64,000 nt of DNA from Gordonia araii NBRC 100433 (lineage in GTDB: Bacteria > Actinomycetota > Actinomycetes > Mycobacteriales > Mycobacteriaceae). Positions 8,429-15,625 of the stretch are shown one piece after another. Position 1 is the first letter of the stretch. Every line of letters begins with the position of its first letter. The translations under genes and the position numbers were made by a program. The DNA is taken from assembly GCF_000241265.1 (NCBI RefSeq), contig NZ_BAEE01000021.1, positions 1 to 64,000 on the forward strand, given 5' to 3'. The notes below the pieces were generated by a model. That model saw only the letters and a program-made list of their open reading frames with translations, had not been told where the DNA came from and made no database searches.

Positions 8429-9715
8429 GTGTTAACGACCAGACCGGCGGCCCGACCGTCGTGGTGGGGAGCGTTCCGTTCCTTCGATCGCGCCAGCAAG
8501 GTGTTGATGGTCAACCAGTTCACCATCAATCTGGGCTTCTACATGCTCGTCCCCTACCTCGCCGCGTACCTGGGCGGCACCCTCGGATTCGCGGCATGGT
8601 TGGTGGGCTTCGTCCTCGGTGTCCGCAACTTCTCGCAGCAGGGCATGTTCTTGGTCGGTGGGACCCTGGCCGATCGTTTGGGCTACAAGAAGCTCATAGT
8701 GGCCGGCTGCCTACTCCGAACCGGGGGATTCGCGCTCTTGGCCACCGTGGAGTCGTTGCCAGCGATCATCGTTGCGGCGGCGGCGACCGGGTTCGCCGGC
8801 GCTTTGTTCAACCCGGCGGTTAGGGCCTATTTGGCAGCTGACTCCGGCGAACGCCGAGTGGAGGCTTTTGCCGTATTCAACACCTTCTACCAGGCCGGTA
8901 TCCTCCTCGGTCCGTTGGTTGGCGCCGCGCTGGTGAGTGTGGATTTCCGAGTCGCCGCGTGGGTCGCTACTGCCGTGTTCGGTCTGCTGACTATCGCGCA
9001 AATCGCTGCGCTACCCGCCGATCGCGTCACAACGGGCGCTGACGAGGAAAAGCAGTCCGTCTTGGCAAACTGGTCTGGCATCGTGCGCAATCGCCGGTTT
9101 GTCCTGTTCTCCGCTGCCATGATCGGCAGCTACGTTCTCAGCTTTCAGGTCTACCTCGTCCTCCCGATGATGGCGCAGGAGTGGAGTTCTTCCCGTCAAT
9201 GGGCCTCGTTGATCACGTCGGGGATGTTCGTGGTGACCGGGGTCGTGGCGATCGTGGGCCAGATGGGAGTGACGGCATGGGCGTCGAGGCGGTTCGGTGC
9301 CACACGTGCGCTCGTGGTCGGTATGGCGATCATGGGTCTGGCGTTCATCCCGCTCGTCGCCCCGGCCCTAGTCGGCGGTACACCGGTTGTCGCGATCGCA
9401 CTGACCGTGACCGCTGTCGGCTTGGCGCTGGCAACGATCATGATCTTCCCGTTCGAGATGGATACCATCGTCCGGCTGTCCGGCGACCGGCTGGTCGCGA
9501 CTCACTACGGCATGTACAACACGATCGTAGGGGTCGGGATTCTCGTGGGGAACGTGGCCACCGGAGCTCTTTTCGGCTGGGCGGTCGGCCGGTCGATGCC
9601 GGTTGTCGTGCCGCTTGTGCTGGCGTCGATCGGGCTGCTGACGGCTTGGTTGCTGCACCGCTGGAAGCGTGGAGAAACGGAGACGGTGACGGTAGTGCCC
9701 TCTACCGCTGGTTGA
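8429..9715 (+). CDS. MFS transporter paired with cysK2
   Basis: A 428-residue transporter with about twelve membrane segments. The GTG at 8429 lies two bases after the cysK2 stop with GGAG upstream, so translation is probably coupled. The loop after TM2 carries the MFS signature (GGTLADRLGYKK). The arrangement matches M. tuberculosis Rv0848-Rv0849, where the MFS partner is thought to export a small molecule. Export of a sulfur compound made by CysK2 is a reasonable but untested guess. A hairpin terminator follows. Confidence 0.85.
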   Translation: MLTTRPAARPSWWGAFRSFDRASKVLMVNQFTINLGFYMLVPYLAAYLGGTLGFAAWLVGFVLGVRNFSQQGMFLVGGTLADRLGYKKLIVAGCLLRTGGFALLATVESLPAIIVAAAATGFAGALFNPAVRAYLAADSGERRVEAFAVFNTFYQAGILLGPLVGAALVSVDFRVAAWVATAVFGLLTIAQIAALPADRVTTGADEEKQSVLANWSGIVRNRRFVLFSAAMIGSYVLSFQVYLVLPMMAQEWSSSRQWASLITSGMFVVTGVVAIVGQMGVTAWASRRFGATRALVVGMAIMGLAFIPLVAPALVGGTPVVAIALTVTAVGLALATIMIFPFEMDTIVRLSGDRLVATHYGMYNTIVGVGILVGNVATGALFGWAVGRSMPVVVPLVLASIGLLTAWLLHRWKRGETETVTVVPSTAG

Positions 9716-9757
9716 TCTCGTGCGCGTGGCCGGTCGCGATGATCCGGAAACAGAAAT

Positions 9758-9786
9758 CGGGTCGCCACCATTTCGGTGACGACCCG
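9758..9786. terminator. Bidirectional hairpin terminator
   Basis: CGGGTCGCCACC and GGTGACGACCCG form a 12-bp stem with one mismatch and a 5-base loop. It lies between the convergent MFS and porin genes and could terminate both. There is no long U-tract, as is common in actinobacteria. Confidence 0.7.
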
Positions 9787-9813
9787 ACTTCAGACGCTTC
9801 GAGAACTCTTCGG

Positions 9814-10473
9814 CTATCCCAGCGAGAACGGCCGTCCGTAAAAGCTCATTGTCTGCATCGCATGCTTGGTCTCGACCTGGACACTAGCGAAGGAACGAGC
9901 TTGCGCGTAGCCGGCGCAGCCGCGCAGCCCGAGTTGTGAGTTGGTGTAACTCAGCGTCGCCCGCTTCTTCTTCTTGTACGTGATTCGCGAGTCGTGCTTC
10001 TCCTGACCGAAATCGTCGGCCCGCTCGGCGTCGACCAGATAGAAGGCTCGTGCCTGGCCGGGGCCGAGCGTCACCGAAGTCCCGATCTCGGCGCCGTCGA
10101 GTGCGCCGGTTTCATCAATGCCACCACCGCCCTCGCCGGTCACTCCGCCCAGGTTCACCTGGCAGCCGACGATGTAACCGGGGTAGATCTCGATCCGGCT
10201 GGCTTCCTTGGACAGATTGACGACGAGCTTTCCCGACACCCAGGCGTTGCGGTGCAAAGGGGTGCCGCCCATCGACGGGTTGACCGTGGCCCGTTCACGG
10301 ACGCGCTGGAAGCTCACCACTGTGCCATCACCCATGGTGTGGCGCTGCGTTTCGGATGGGAGGTTGTAGCGGGTGTCGGCGGCGGCGGGGGCGGCGGTCT
10401 GGGTCAGACCGGCGCCAGCTAGGGCGCCGGCAGTGGCCAAGGCCACCATCGCGGTTTTCAGCGATGCGTTCAT
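9814..10473 (-). CDS. MspA-family porin, B-type subunit (pair 1)
   Basis: A 219-residue secreted protein with a Sec signal peptide (AAPAAADTRY cleavage region). The mature part carries features shared by the three B-type genes here: TMGDGTVV, RVRERAT, a GGTPLHRNAWVSG block, PGYIVGCQVNLGG, LRGCAGYAQARSF and the C-terminus TMSFYGRPFSLG. Two conserved cysteines probably form a disulfide. The MspA family forms water-filled channels across the mycolic-acid outer membrane. It is the second gene of a minus-strand A/B unit, 48 bases after the A gene. By analogy with Nocardia NfpA/NfpB, A and B may form a mixed channel. Confidence 0.85.
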   Translation of the reverse strand: MNASLKTAMVALATAGALAGAGLTQTAAPAAADTRYNLPSETQRHTMGDGTVVSFQRVRERATVNPSMGGTPLHRNAWVSGKLVVNLSKEASRIEIYPGYIVGCQVNLGGVTGEGGGGIDETGALDGAEIGTSVTLGPGQARAFYLVDAERADDFGQEKHDSRITYKKKKRATLSYTNSQLGLRGCAGYAQARSFASVQVETKHAMQTMSFYGRPFSLG

Positions 10474-10521
10474 TACTATCTATGTCCTCTTCTGCTCAAT
10501 TGACGTGGTTGAAAGTATTGG

Positions 10522-11220
10522 TCAGCCGATGGTGAAGGGCTTGCCCCACAGGGTGATCTTCTGGTGATCCTCGCCGGTGACTTCGATGACAGCGTAGGAG
10601 CGCGCCTGCGCGTAGCCGCCGCACCCCTGGATCTCCATCTGCACGTTGCGCCAATTGAGGAAGTAGGTTCCCGGCTCCTCGATCTGCTTCCCCTTCTTGT
10701 TTGCGCTGACCGGAGCGTAGATCACCCGTCCGGGCGCCAGGGGAAGGGAAATCGAGCCCGCTGCGCCGCTGAAAGCGGCGGCGGCGTCGAGCGACCCTTC
10801 GGCGCCCAGCTTCAGCTGCCCGACGTCGACCTGGCACCCCACCACATAGCCGACTGACAGCGTCGCGGCCGCTCCCGTTGTCGCCACGCCGTTGGATCCC
10901 GGACGTGCCTCTTCGCCCTGAGGCCCGTTGTTCGGACCTGCTTCGCGGGTATCGACGCCGGGCGCGTGGACCTTGACGTTCCCTGACACCCATACGGAGC
11001 GGCCGGCGCCGTTGGCAGCCATCGACGGTCCGATCCGGACTCGTTCGCCAGTCTTGACGAGGGTCACCCCGTCGCCACGCGCCCTTCCGTCGGGCAATGC
11101 GAACCGTGCATCGGCCTCTGCCGCTGGATTGGCACCACCGACCGCTGCCGCCACAAGGGCGGTCGCAATCGCAGCCGACCTGACCGCGGCGCGCCGCGCA
11201 GGACTGGTGAGAATCTTCAT
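10522..11220 (-). CDS. MspA-family porin, A-type subunit (pair 1)
   Basis: A 232-residue secreted porin. The ATG at 11220 (MKILTS) is preceded by GAAGGGGAAG, and its signal peptide ends near AAEADARF. A-type hallmarks are GDGVTLVKT, MAANGAGRSVWVSG, an N/G/P-rich loop (GPNNGPQGEE), SVGYVVGCQVD, PLAPGRVIY, IQGCGGYAQARS and the C-terminus KITLWGKPFTIG. Two cysteines are conserved across all six porins. It is the first gene of the minus-strand unit and is divergent from the pair-2 A gene across a 291-base gap. Selectivity cannot be read from sequence alone. Confidence 0.85.
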   Translation of the reverse strand: MKILTSPARRAAVRSAAIATALVAAAVGGANPAAEADARFALPDGRARGDGVTLVKTGERVRIGPSMAANGAGRSVWVSGNVKVHAPGVDTREAGPNNGPQGEEARPGSNGVATTGAAATLSVGYVVGCQVDVGQLKLGAEGSLDAAAAFSGAAGSISLPLAPGRVIYAPVSANKKGKQIEEPGTYFLNWRNVQMEIQGCGGYAQARSYAVIEVTGEDHQKITLWGKPFTIG

Positions 11221-11511
11221 GTGTCGTACTTCCCCTTCTCGAAAGTGTATGGCTGGCTCCGAGGGCCTGAGCGGGCCACGTCGCATTCGGCAACTCGCCG
11301 AACGTTACGGTGAAAAAGTTGCCATATGGTTACCCGGACGGGGCCCGTGGTGAATGTTGGGCCTTCTCAAGGCAAATGGACGGTGAACACGCCGCTGGTC
11401 GTGCCCGTCAAGCTGAGGTATCGATGTGCACCCACATTAGTTAGGATCGGTCTGCGCGCAAATCGTCACTGGACGCGGTCGCGGGATGGTTTCGGTGAGA
11501 AGGAGAGTTTC
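11221..11511. promoter_or_regulatory. Divergent promoter region between porin pairs 1 and 2
   Basis: This 291-base gap must hold the promoters for both flanking porin units. Ribosome-binding sites are visible at each end (GAAGGGGAAG on the minus side, AAGGAG at 11500-11505 on the plus side). I find no Zur-like box of the kind seen before pair 3, no strong palindrome and no convincing -10/-35 pair. An open plus frame from 11326 runs into the pair-2 A gene, but it lacks a ribosome-binding site and signal-peptide logic. Confidence 0.45.
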
Positions 11512-12189
11512 TTGATTCGCCCGGCTGGGTTTGGTGGAACACGCGGACTTGTTCTGGCGTCAGTCCTGGCGGCTACGTTGTGGTGGGAAGCGCCCTCGGC
11601 CGCGGCAGCCGACGTGACGCTGGCGCTGCCCAACGGGACTCAGCGCGGTGATGGTGTGACGATCGTCAAGACACGCGAGCGGGCGCGAGTCGGGCCGTCG
11701 ATGGCCGCCAACGGGGCGGGTCGGTCGGTGTGGGTGTCCGGCGACGTGCGGGTGCTCGCCCCAGGGATCGATACACGCCGGGCCGGCCCGTTCAACTTTC
11801 CTCGCGGTGAGGATGCCATGCCGGGATCGAACGGCACCTCGTCTACGGGGGCGGCCGCTTCGTTGTCCATCGGCTACGTCGTGGGATGCCAAGTAGAGAT
11901 TGGTGCGATGCAAGCCGGCCTTGGTGGTTCGATTTCGGTGGTGACCATTCTGGATAGCTTCGGTGGTTCATTCTCGCTGCCGCTGGCGCCCGGTAGAATC
12001 ATCTATGCGCAGATCGAGCGGAAGCAGCTGACTAAGCCGGGCACCTACTACTTCAACTGGCGCAATTCTCAGATGGACATTCAGGGATGCGGCGGGTACG
12101 CGCAGGCGCGGTCCAGGGTCACTCTGGAAGTTACGGGGTCGGATCATCAGAAGATCACCCTGTGGGGGAGGCCGTTCTCGATTGGCTGA
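11512..12189 (+). CDS. MspA-family porin, A-type subunit (pair 2)
   Basis: A 225-residue porin starting at TTG 11512, six bases after AAGGAG. The start gives a compact signal peptide ending near SAAAADVT. It has all A-type hallmarks: GDGVTIVKT, MAANGAGRSVWVSG, PGSNG, SIGYVVGCQVE, PLAPGRIIYAQIE, IQGCGGYAQARS and KITLWGRPFSIG. It differs from the other A genes mainly in the loop after DTRRAGP (FNFPRGED). It is 28 bases upstream of its B partner, so the two are almost certainly one transcript. Confidence 0.85.
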   Translation: MIRPAGFGGTRGLVLASVLAATLWWEAPSAAAADVTLALPNGTQRGDGVTIVKTRERARVGPSMAANGAGRSVWVSGDVRVLAPGIDTRRAGPFNFPRGEDAMPGSNGTSSTGAAASLSIGYVVGCQVEIGAMQAGLGGSISVVTILDSFGGSFSLPLAPGRIIYAQIERKQLTKPGTYYFNWRNSQMDIQGCGGYAQARSRVTLEVTGSDHQKITLWGRPFSIG

Positions 12190-12217
12190 GGAAGTGTTCG
12201 GATTCCAAGGAGTGGCA

Positions 12218-12877
12218 GTGCGTGCAACGGGTTGGGTGCGGCGCGCCTGCGCGGTCGCAGTGGTCGGTATGACGGCTTTGGTCGGTGCGAGCGTCGTGGT
12301 GCCGACGGCGCATGCAGACCGCAGGCTTTCGCTTCCCGCCGAACGACAGCAACACAGAATGGGTGATGGCACCGTCGTGGTGTTCCAGCGCGTACGCGAA
12401 CGCGCAACCATCAATGCATCAGTGGGAGGCACACCGCTGCACCGCAACGCGTGGGTCTCCGGGAAGTTTGCCGTGCGCACATCCCGGGTGGTGGACAACA
12501 TCGAAATCGTGCCGGGCTACGTCGTTGGATGCCAGATCAATATAGGCGGTGCCAGCGGCGACGGCGGTGTGGGCTATGACGCCGACGCCTTCGGTGCGGC
12601 GGCCTACGGCGGCACTCTGACGCTAGGCCCGGGGCAGGCGAGGCGATATTATCTGATCGACTCGGAGAACGCCGATCCGTTTGGTCAGGAGCGGCATGAA
12701 GTGAAGATTCGCTACAAGAATGCCAAGCGCGGAACCTTGAGTTACGCCAATTCTCAGCTGAGCCTGCGAGGTTGTGCTGGCTATGCGCAAGCGCGATCCT
12801 TCGCGAACATCACGATCGAAACCGAGTTCGCCACTCAAACGATGAGCTTTTACGGACGCCCCTTCTCGCTGGGCTAG
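12218..12877 (+). CDS. MspA-family porin, B-type subunit (pair 2)
   Basis: A 219-residue porin, the same length as the pair-1 B gene. GTG 12218 is chosen because AAGGAG ends five bases upstream; the open frame extends back into the A gene. The signal peptide ends near PTAHADRR. B-type hallmarks are RMGDGTVV, RVRERAT, GTPLHRNAWVSG, PGYVVGCQINIGG, LRGCAGYAQARSF and TMSFYGRPFSLG. A good hairpin terminator lies 24 bases after the stop, which isolates this unit from pair 3. Confidence 0.85.
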   Translation: MRATGWVRRACAVAVVGMTALVGASVVVPTAHADRRLSLPAERQQHRMGDGTVVVFQRVRERATINASVGGTPLHRNAWVSGKFAVRTSRVVDNIEIVPGYVVGCQINIGGASGDGGVGYDADAFGAAAYGGTLTLGPGQARRYYLIDSENADPFGQERHEVKIRYKNAKRGTLSYANSQLSLRGCAGYAQARSFANITIETEFATQTMSFYGRPFSLG

Positions 12878-12900
12878 CCGAATCTGGCGTGGTCTCGCTC

Positions 12901-12935
12901 AGCACCCGGTCGCCCAGGCGATCGGGTGCTGTTTT
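12901..12935 (+). terminator. Rho-independent terminator after porin pair 2
   Basis: AGCACCCGGTCGC and GCGATCGGGTGCT form a 13-bp stem with one G-U wobble around the loop CCAG, followed directly by GTTTTG. It separates pair 2 from pair 3, so the last pair must have its own promoter. Confidence 0.85.
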
Positions 12936-12968
12936 GCGCATAGGTGCATAAGCTTGTCAAACGCTTAT

Positions 12969-12983
12969 TGAAAATGATTGTCT
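12969..12983. promoter_or_regulatory. Zur-like (zinc uptake regulator) box before porin pair 3
   Basis: TGAAAATGATTGTCT, in an AT-rich stretch 64 bases upstream of the pair-3 A start, matches 13 of 15 positions of the TGAAAATGATTTTCA pattern I know for actinobacterial Zur boxes. A related site (11 of 15 identical) precedes the zinc-independent L36 gene at 60.1 kb. The implication is that pair 3 is induced under zinc limitation. This is inference; no zur gene is in the window. Confidence 0.55.
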
Positions 12984-13047
12984 TTTGACGGTCTCCGCGC
13001 AGCTCAAATTGCCTGCGGAGATCTCGTGTCATCAAAGGAGAGTCATT

Positions 13048-13734
13048 TTGAGTACCCTAACGAGGGCAGTGTGGACGGTGACCAGCGGAAATATCGCTGC
13101 AGGGTTGGTTGTATCCGCCGCACTGGCGCTGTCGGCGGTGCCTGTCGCACAGGCCGACGCCAACTTCCGCCTGCCCAACGGCAAGGCGCGCGGAGACGGT
13201 TTCACCATCGTCAAGACCGGTGAACGCATTCGCGTTTCGCCGTCGCTGGCCGCCAACGGCGCAGGTCGCACGGCGTGGGTGTCGGGCAACGTGCGCGTGA
13301 ACGCGCCGGGCATCGATACCCGCGAAGCGGGACCCAACAACGGTCCGCGCGGCGAAGAAGACATGCCGGGTTCCAACGGGACGTCGACGACGGGGGCGGC
13401 CGCTACGCTCTCGGTCGGCTACGTCGTGGGATGTCAGGTCGACATCGGAGCGTTGTCGGCCGGGATCGGCGGGTCGATCGGCGGTGCGACGATTCTCGAC
13501 ACCCTCGGGGGCTCCTTCACTCTTCCGTTGGCGCCGGGGCGCATCATCTACGCCCAGATCGAGAAGAAGCAGATGGAGAAGCCGGGTACCTACTTCTTCA
13601 ACTGGCGGCGTTCGCAGATGGAAGTCCAGGGCTGCGGCGGCTACGCGCAGGCCCGTTCCTACATCACGGTCGAGTAGACCGGCGAGGACCACGAGAAGGT
13701 CACCCTGTGGGGCAAGCCGTTCTCCATCGGCTGA
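13048..13734 (+). pseudogene. MspA-family porin, A-type (pair 3), interrupted by in-frame TAG
   Basis: Starts at TTG 13048, seven bases after AAAGGAG, with a signal peptide ending near AQADANF. It carries every A-type hallmark up to QGCGGYAQARSYITVE, then meets TAG at 13675-13677. The same frame continues past the stop as TGEDHEKVTLWGKPFSIG to TGA 13732-13734. That is exactly the C-terminal strand of the intact A genes, in which a Val codon stands where the TAG is. Truncation would remove the last 18 residues, including the conserved terminal beta-strand, and probably prevent barrel closure. Options are a recent nonsense mutation, a sequencing error or stop-codon readthrough. Confidence 0.8.
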
Positions 13735-13768
13735 CATCGACACGACACTTCAGAACTGAGGAATGAAC

Positions 13769-14419
13769 ATGATCAAGAAGATGAAGCGCGCGTCGGTGTT
13801 GGCCCTGGTGGTCGCATCGGCAGCGTCGGTGGGGATGACCCTGGTGGCTCCGGCCGCACAGGCCGACCGGCGCGTCGTTCTGCCCAAGCAGACCCAGCGC
13901 TACACCATGGGCGACGGCACCGTGGTGACGTTCAACCGGGTGCGTGAGCGCGCGACGATCAACCCGTCGATGGGTGGAACGCCGTTGCACCGCAACGCGT
14001 GGGTCTCAGGCAAGTTCGTCGTCCACACGTCGAAGAAGGTCGGGAAGATCGAGATCACCCCCGGCTACATCGTCGGTTGCCAGGTTAATCTGGGCGGGGC
14101 CACCGGTCAGGGCGGTGCGGACAGCTTCGCCGATGGCGTCGCCGACGTCGGTGGCGAGGTCGAACTCGGACCGGGCGAGGCGAAGGCGATCTCGATCGTC
14201 GACGCCGAGAAGGCCGACGACTTCGGCAACGAGAAGCACGAGGAGAAGATCGAGTACGAGGACACTCGACGGGCATCGCTCGCCTACACGAATTCGCAGA
14301 TCAGCCTCCGCGGCTGCGCCGGGTACGCGCAGGCGCGCTCCTTCGCGACCGTGCTGATCGAAACCGAGTTCGCGATGCAGACGATGAGCTTCTACGGGCG
14401 GCCGTTCTCGATCGGCTAA
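13769..14419 (+). CDS. MspA-family porin, B-type subunit (pair 3)
   Basis: A porin of about 216 residues. Two ATGs are six bases apart (13763 and 13769); the second has GAGGA at correct spacing and is preferred. The signal peptide ends near AAQADRR. B-type hallmarks are intact: TMGDGTVV, RVRERAT, GTPLHRNAWVSG, PGYIVGCQVNLGG, LRGCAGYAQARSF and TMSFYGRPFSIG. The loop after residue 120 is more acidic than in the other B genes. It follows the interrupted A gene by about 34 bases. Its stop overlaps the stop of the convergent pirin gene by 4 bases, with no terminator between. Confidence 0.85.
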   Translation: MIKKMKRASVLALVVASAASVGMTLVAPAAQADRRVVLPKQTQRYTMGDGTVVTFNRVRERATINPSMGGTPLHRNAWVSGKFVVHTSKKVGKIEITPGYIVGCQVNLGGATGQGGADSFADGVADVGGEVELGPGEAKAISIVDAEKADDFGNEKHEEKIEYEDTRRASLAYTNSQISLRGCAGYAQARSFATVLIETEFAMQTMSFYGRPFSIG

Positions 14420-15168
14420 CCGCCCGCCGTATCGAACGCGGCGTGCATCTCCCAGTAGAGGAGCTCCGACGGTGCCCCGGCGATCACTTCGATCGCCGGG
14501 GCGTCGCGCGTTCGGACGGCGTCCCCGGCGTGCAGGACTGTGCCACCCGCCCGGGATCCGGCGTCCGGGAGGGATACTTCGCCGGTCGGGAGATAGAGGT
14601 GGCCGTAGGGCGCGGCCGGCAACATGCATCGCCCGCCCGCGTCGAGCCGGGCAACGTGCAGCGCCGCGAACCGGTTGGCCAGGCTCACTGCGGCGTCGTG
14701 GCCCGGTCGTCCGGAAGCCGCGAGCACCAAGCCGCCGTTGTCGAGCTGCCCAGTGAGGTCGGCCTCCGCGTAGGAGGGCGCGAGCCCGGCGGTATCGGGG
14801 GCGACCCACATCTGGACCACGCGCGCGGGTGCCCGTGACGAGCGTGTCATGGCGTTGCGCTCGCTGTGGGTGATTCCGGTGCCCGCGGTCATCCGCTGGA
14901 TCTGGCCCGGACGAAGAATCCCGTTGTGGCCCTTGGAGTCCCGGTGTTCGACCGCACCGCTCAATACCCACGTGAGGATCTCGACCTCGGAGTGCCGGTG
15001 GCGGTCGAGGCCTTCGCCCGGGTCGATCGTGTCGTCGTTGTTCACCATGAGCACCCCGTGCGCGTTGCCGGCGAGATCGTAGTTGCCGGTGGCCGGGAAC
15101 GACTGCCACGAGTCGAGCCATTCGTTGCTCCAGTGGTGCCGGCCGGCAGCCCGATGGACGGTGATCAC
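14416..15168 (-). CDS. Pirin-family protein (YhhW-like bicupin)
   Basis: A 250-residue pirin-type protein. The GTG start at 15168 overlaps the MarR stop (GTGA), so it is translated as part of the operon. The N-terminal cupin has the metal-site pattern HRHSEVEILTWVLSGAVEH and then QRMTAGTGITHSE, both characteristic of YhhW/pirin proteins, some of which oxidise quercetin. A second cupin half follows. The active substrate is unknown. An open frame upstream of the GTG overlaps marR and has no family resemblance. Confidence 0.87.
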   Translation of the reverse strand: MITVHRAAGRHHWSNEWLDSWQSFPATGNYDLAGNAHGVLMVNNDDTIDPGEGLDRHRHSEVEILTWVLSGAVEHRDSKGHNGILRPGQIQRMTAGTGITHSERNAMTRSSRAPARVVQMWVAPDTAGLAPSYAEADLTGQLDNGGLVLAASGRPGHDAAVSLANRFAALHVARLDAGGRCMLPAAPYGHLYLPTGEVSLPDAGSRAGGTVLHAGDAVRTRDAPAIEVIAGAPSELLYWEMHAAFDTAGG

Positions 15169-15614
15169 CGCGTACCGCCCCTGCCGTCGCCGAGCTTGTC
15201 GAGGATCGCGACCAGCGCCTGCCCGTCCGCCATGGAGAGCCGGCCGATGAAGAGGCGCTCCACCAGTGCGAGATGGTCGTCGGCCGCGGCGGTCAACGCG
15301 GCGAGTCCGGCGTCGGTGAGGCAGGCGAAATTGCCGCGGCGATCGGTTTCGTCCTGTTCCCGGCAGACCAGGCCGCCGCGCGCGAGCTTGTCGATCTGAT
15401 AGGACAGCCGTGACGAGGAGAAGACCATCGCGTCGGCGATCTCGCTCATCCGCAGCCTCCGCCGCGGCGCATGCGACAGCAGCAGAAGCACTTGGTAGTC
15501 CGACAGCGACAAGCCGTGCCGCCGGCGCAGATCCTCGTCGAGTCGAGTCTGGATCCGCGCCGACGTCTCGATGAACGGCTGCCATGCTTGCCAGCGAGGG
15601 TCGCTGCTGTTCAT
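15165..15614 (-). CDS. MarR-family transcriptional regulator
   Basis: A 149-residue winged-helix regulator. The core LSLSDYQVLLLLSHAP ... MSEIADAMVFSSSRLSYQIDKLARGGLV ... ETDRRGNFACLTDAG is typical of MarR, with the wing at about residues 90-100. It sits between two pirin genes on the same strand, 11 bases after the first and overlapping the second. It most likely represses this operon through the perfect palindrome upstream of the first pirin gene and responds to a small phenolic or oxidative signal. Confidence 0.88.
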   Translation of the reverse strand: MNSSDPRWQAWQPFIETSARIQTRLDEDLRRRHGLSLSDYQVLLLLSHAPRRRLRMSEIADAMVFSSSRLSYQIDKLARGGLVCREQDETDRRGNFACLTDAGLAALTAAADDHLALVERLFIGRLSMADGQALVAILDKLGDGRGGTR

Positions 15615-15625
15615 CGACCGGTGTC

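Noticed and set aside
11326-11511. Longer N-terminus for the pair-2 A porin
   Set aside because: The extension has no ribosome-binding site and would place the signal peptide internally. TTG 11512 has AAGGAG at good spacing.
13675-13677. Recoded amber codon (for example pyrrolysine) in the porin
   Set aside because: No recoding machinery is in the window, paralogues have Val, and a single TAG in one paralogue is better explained by mutation or error.
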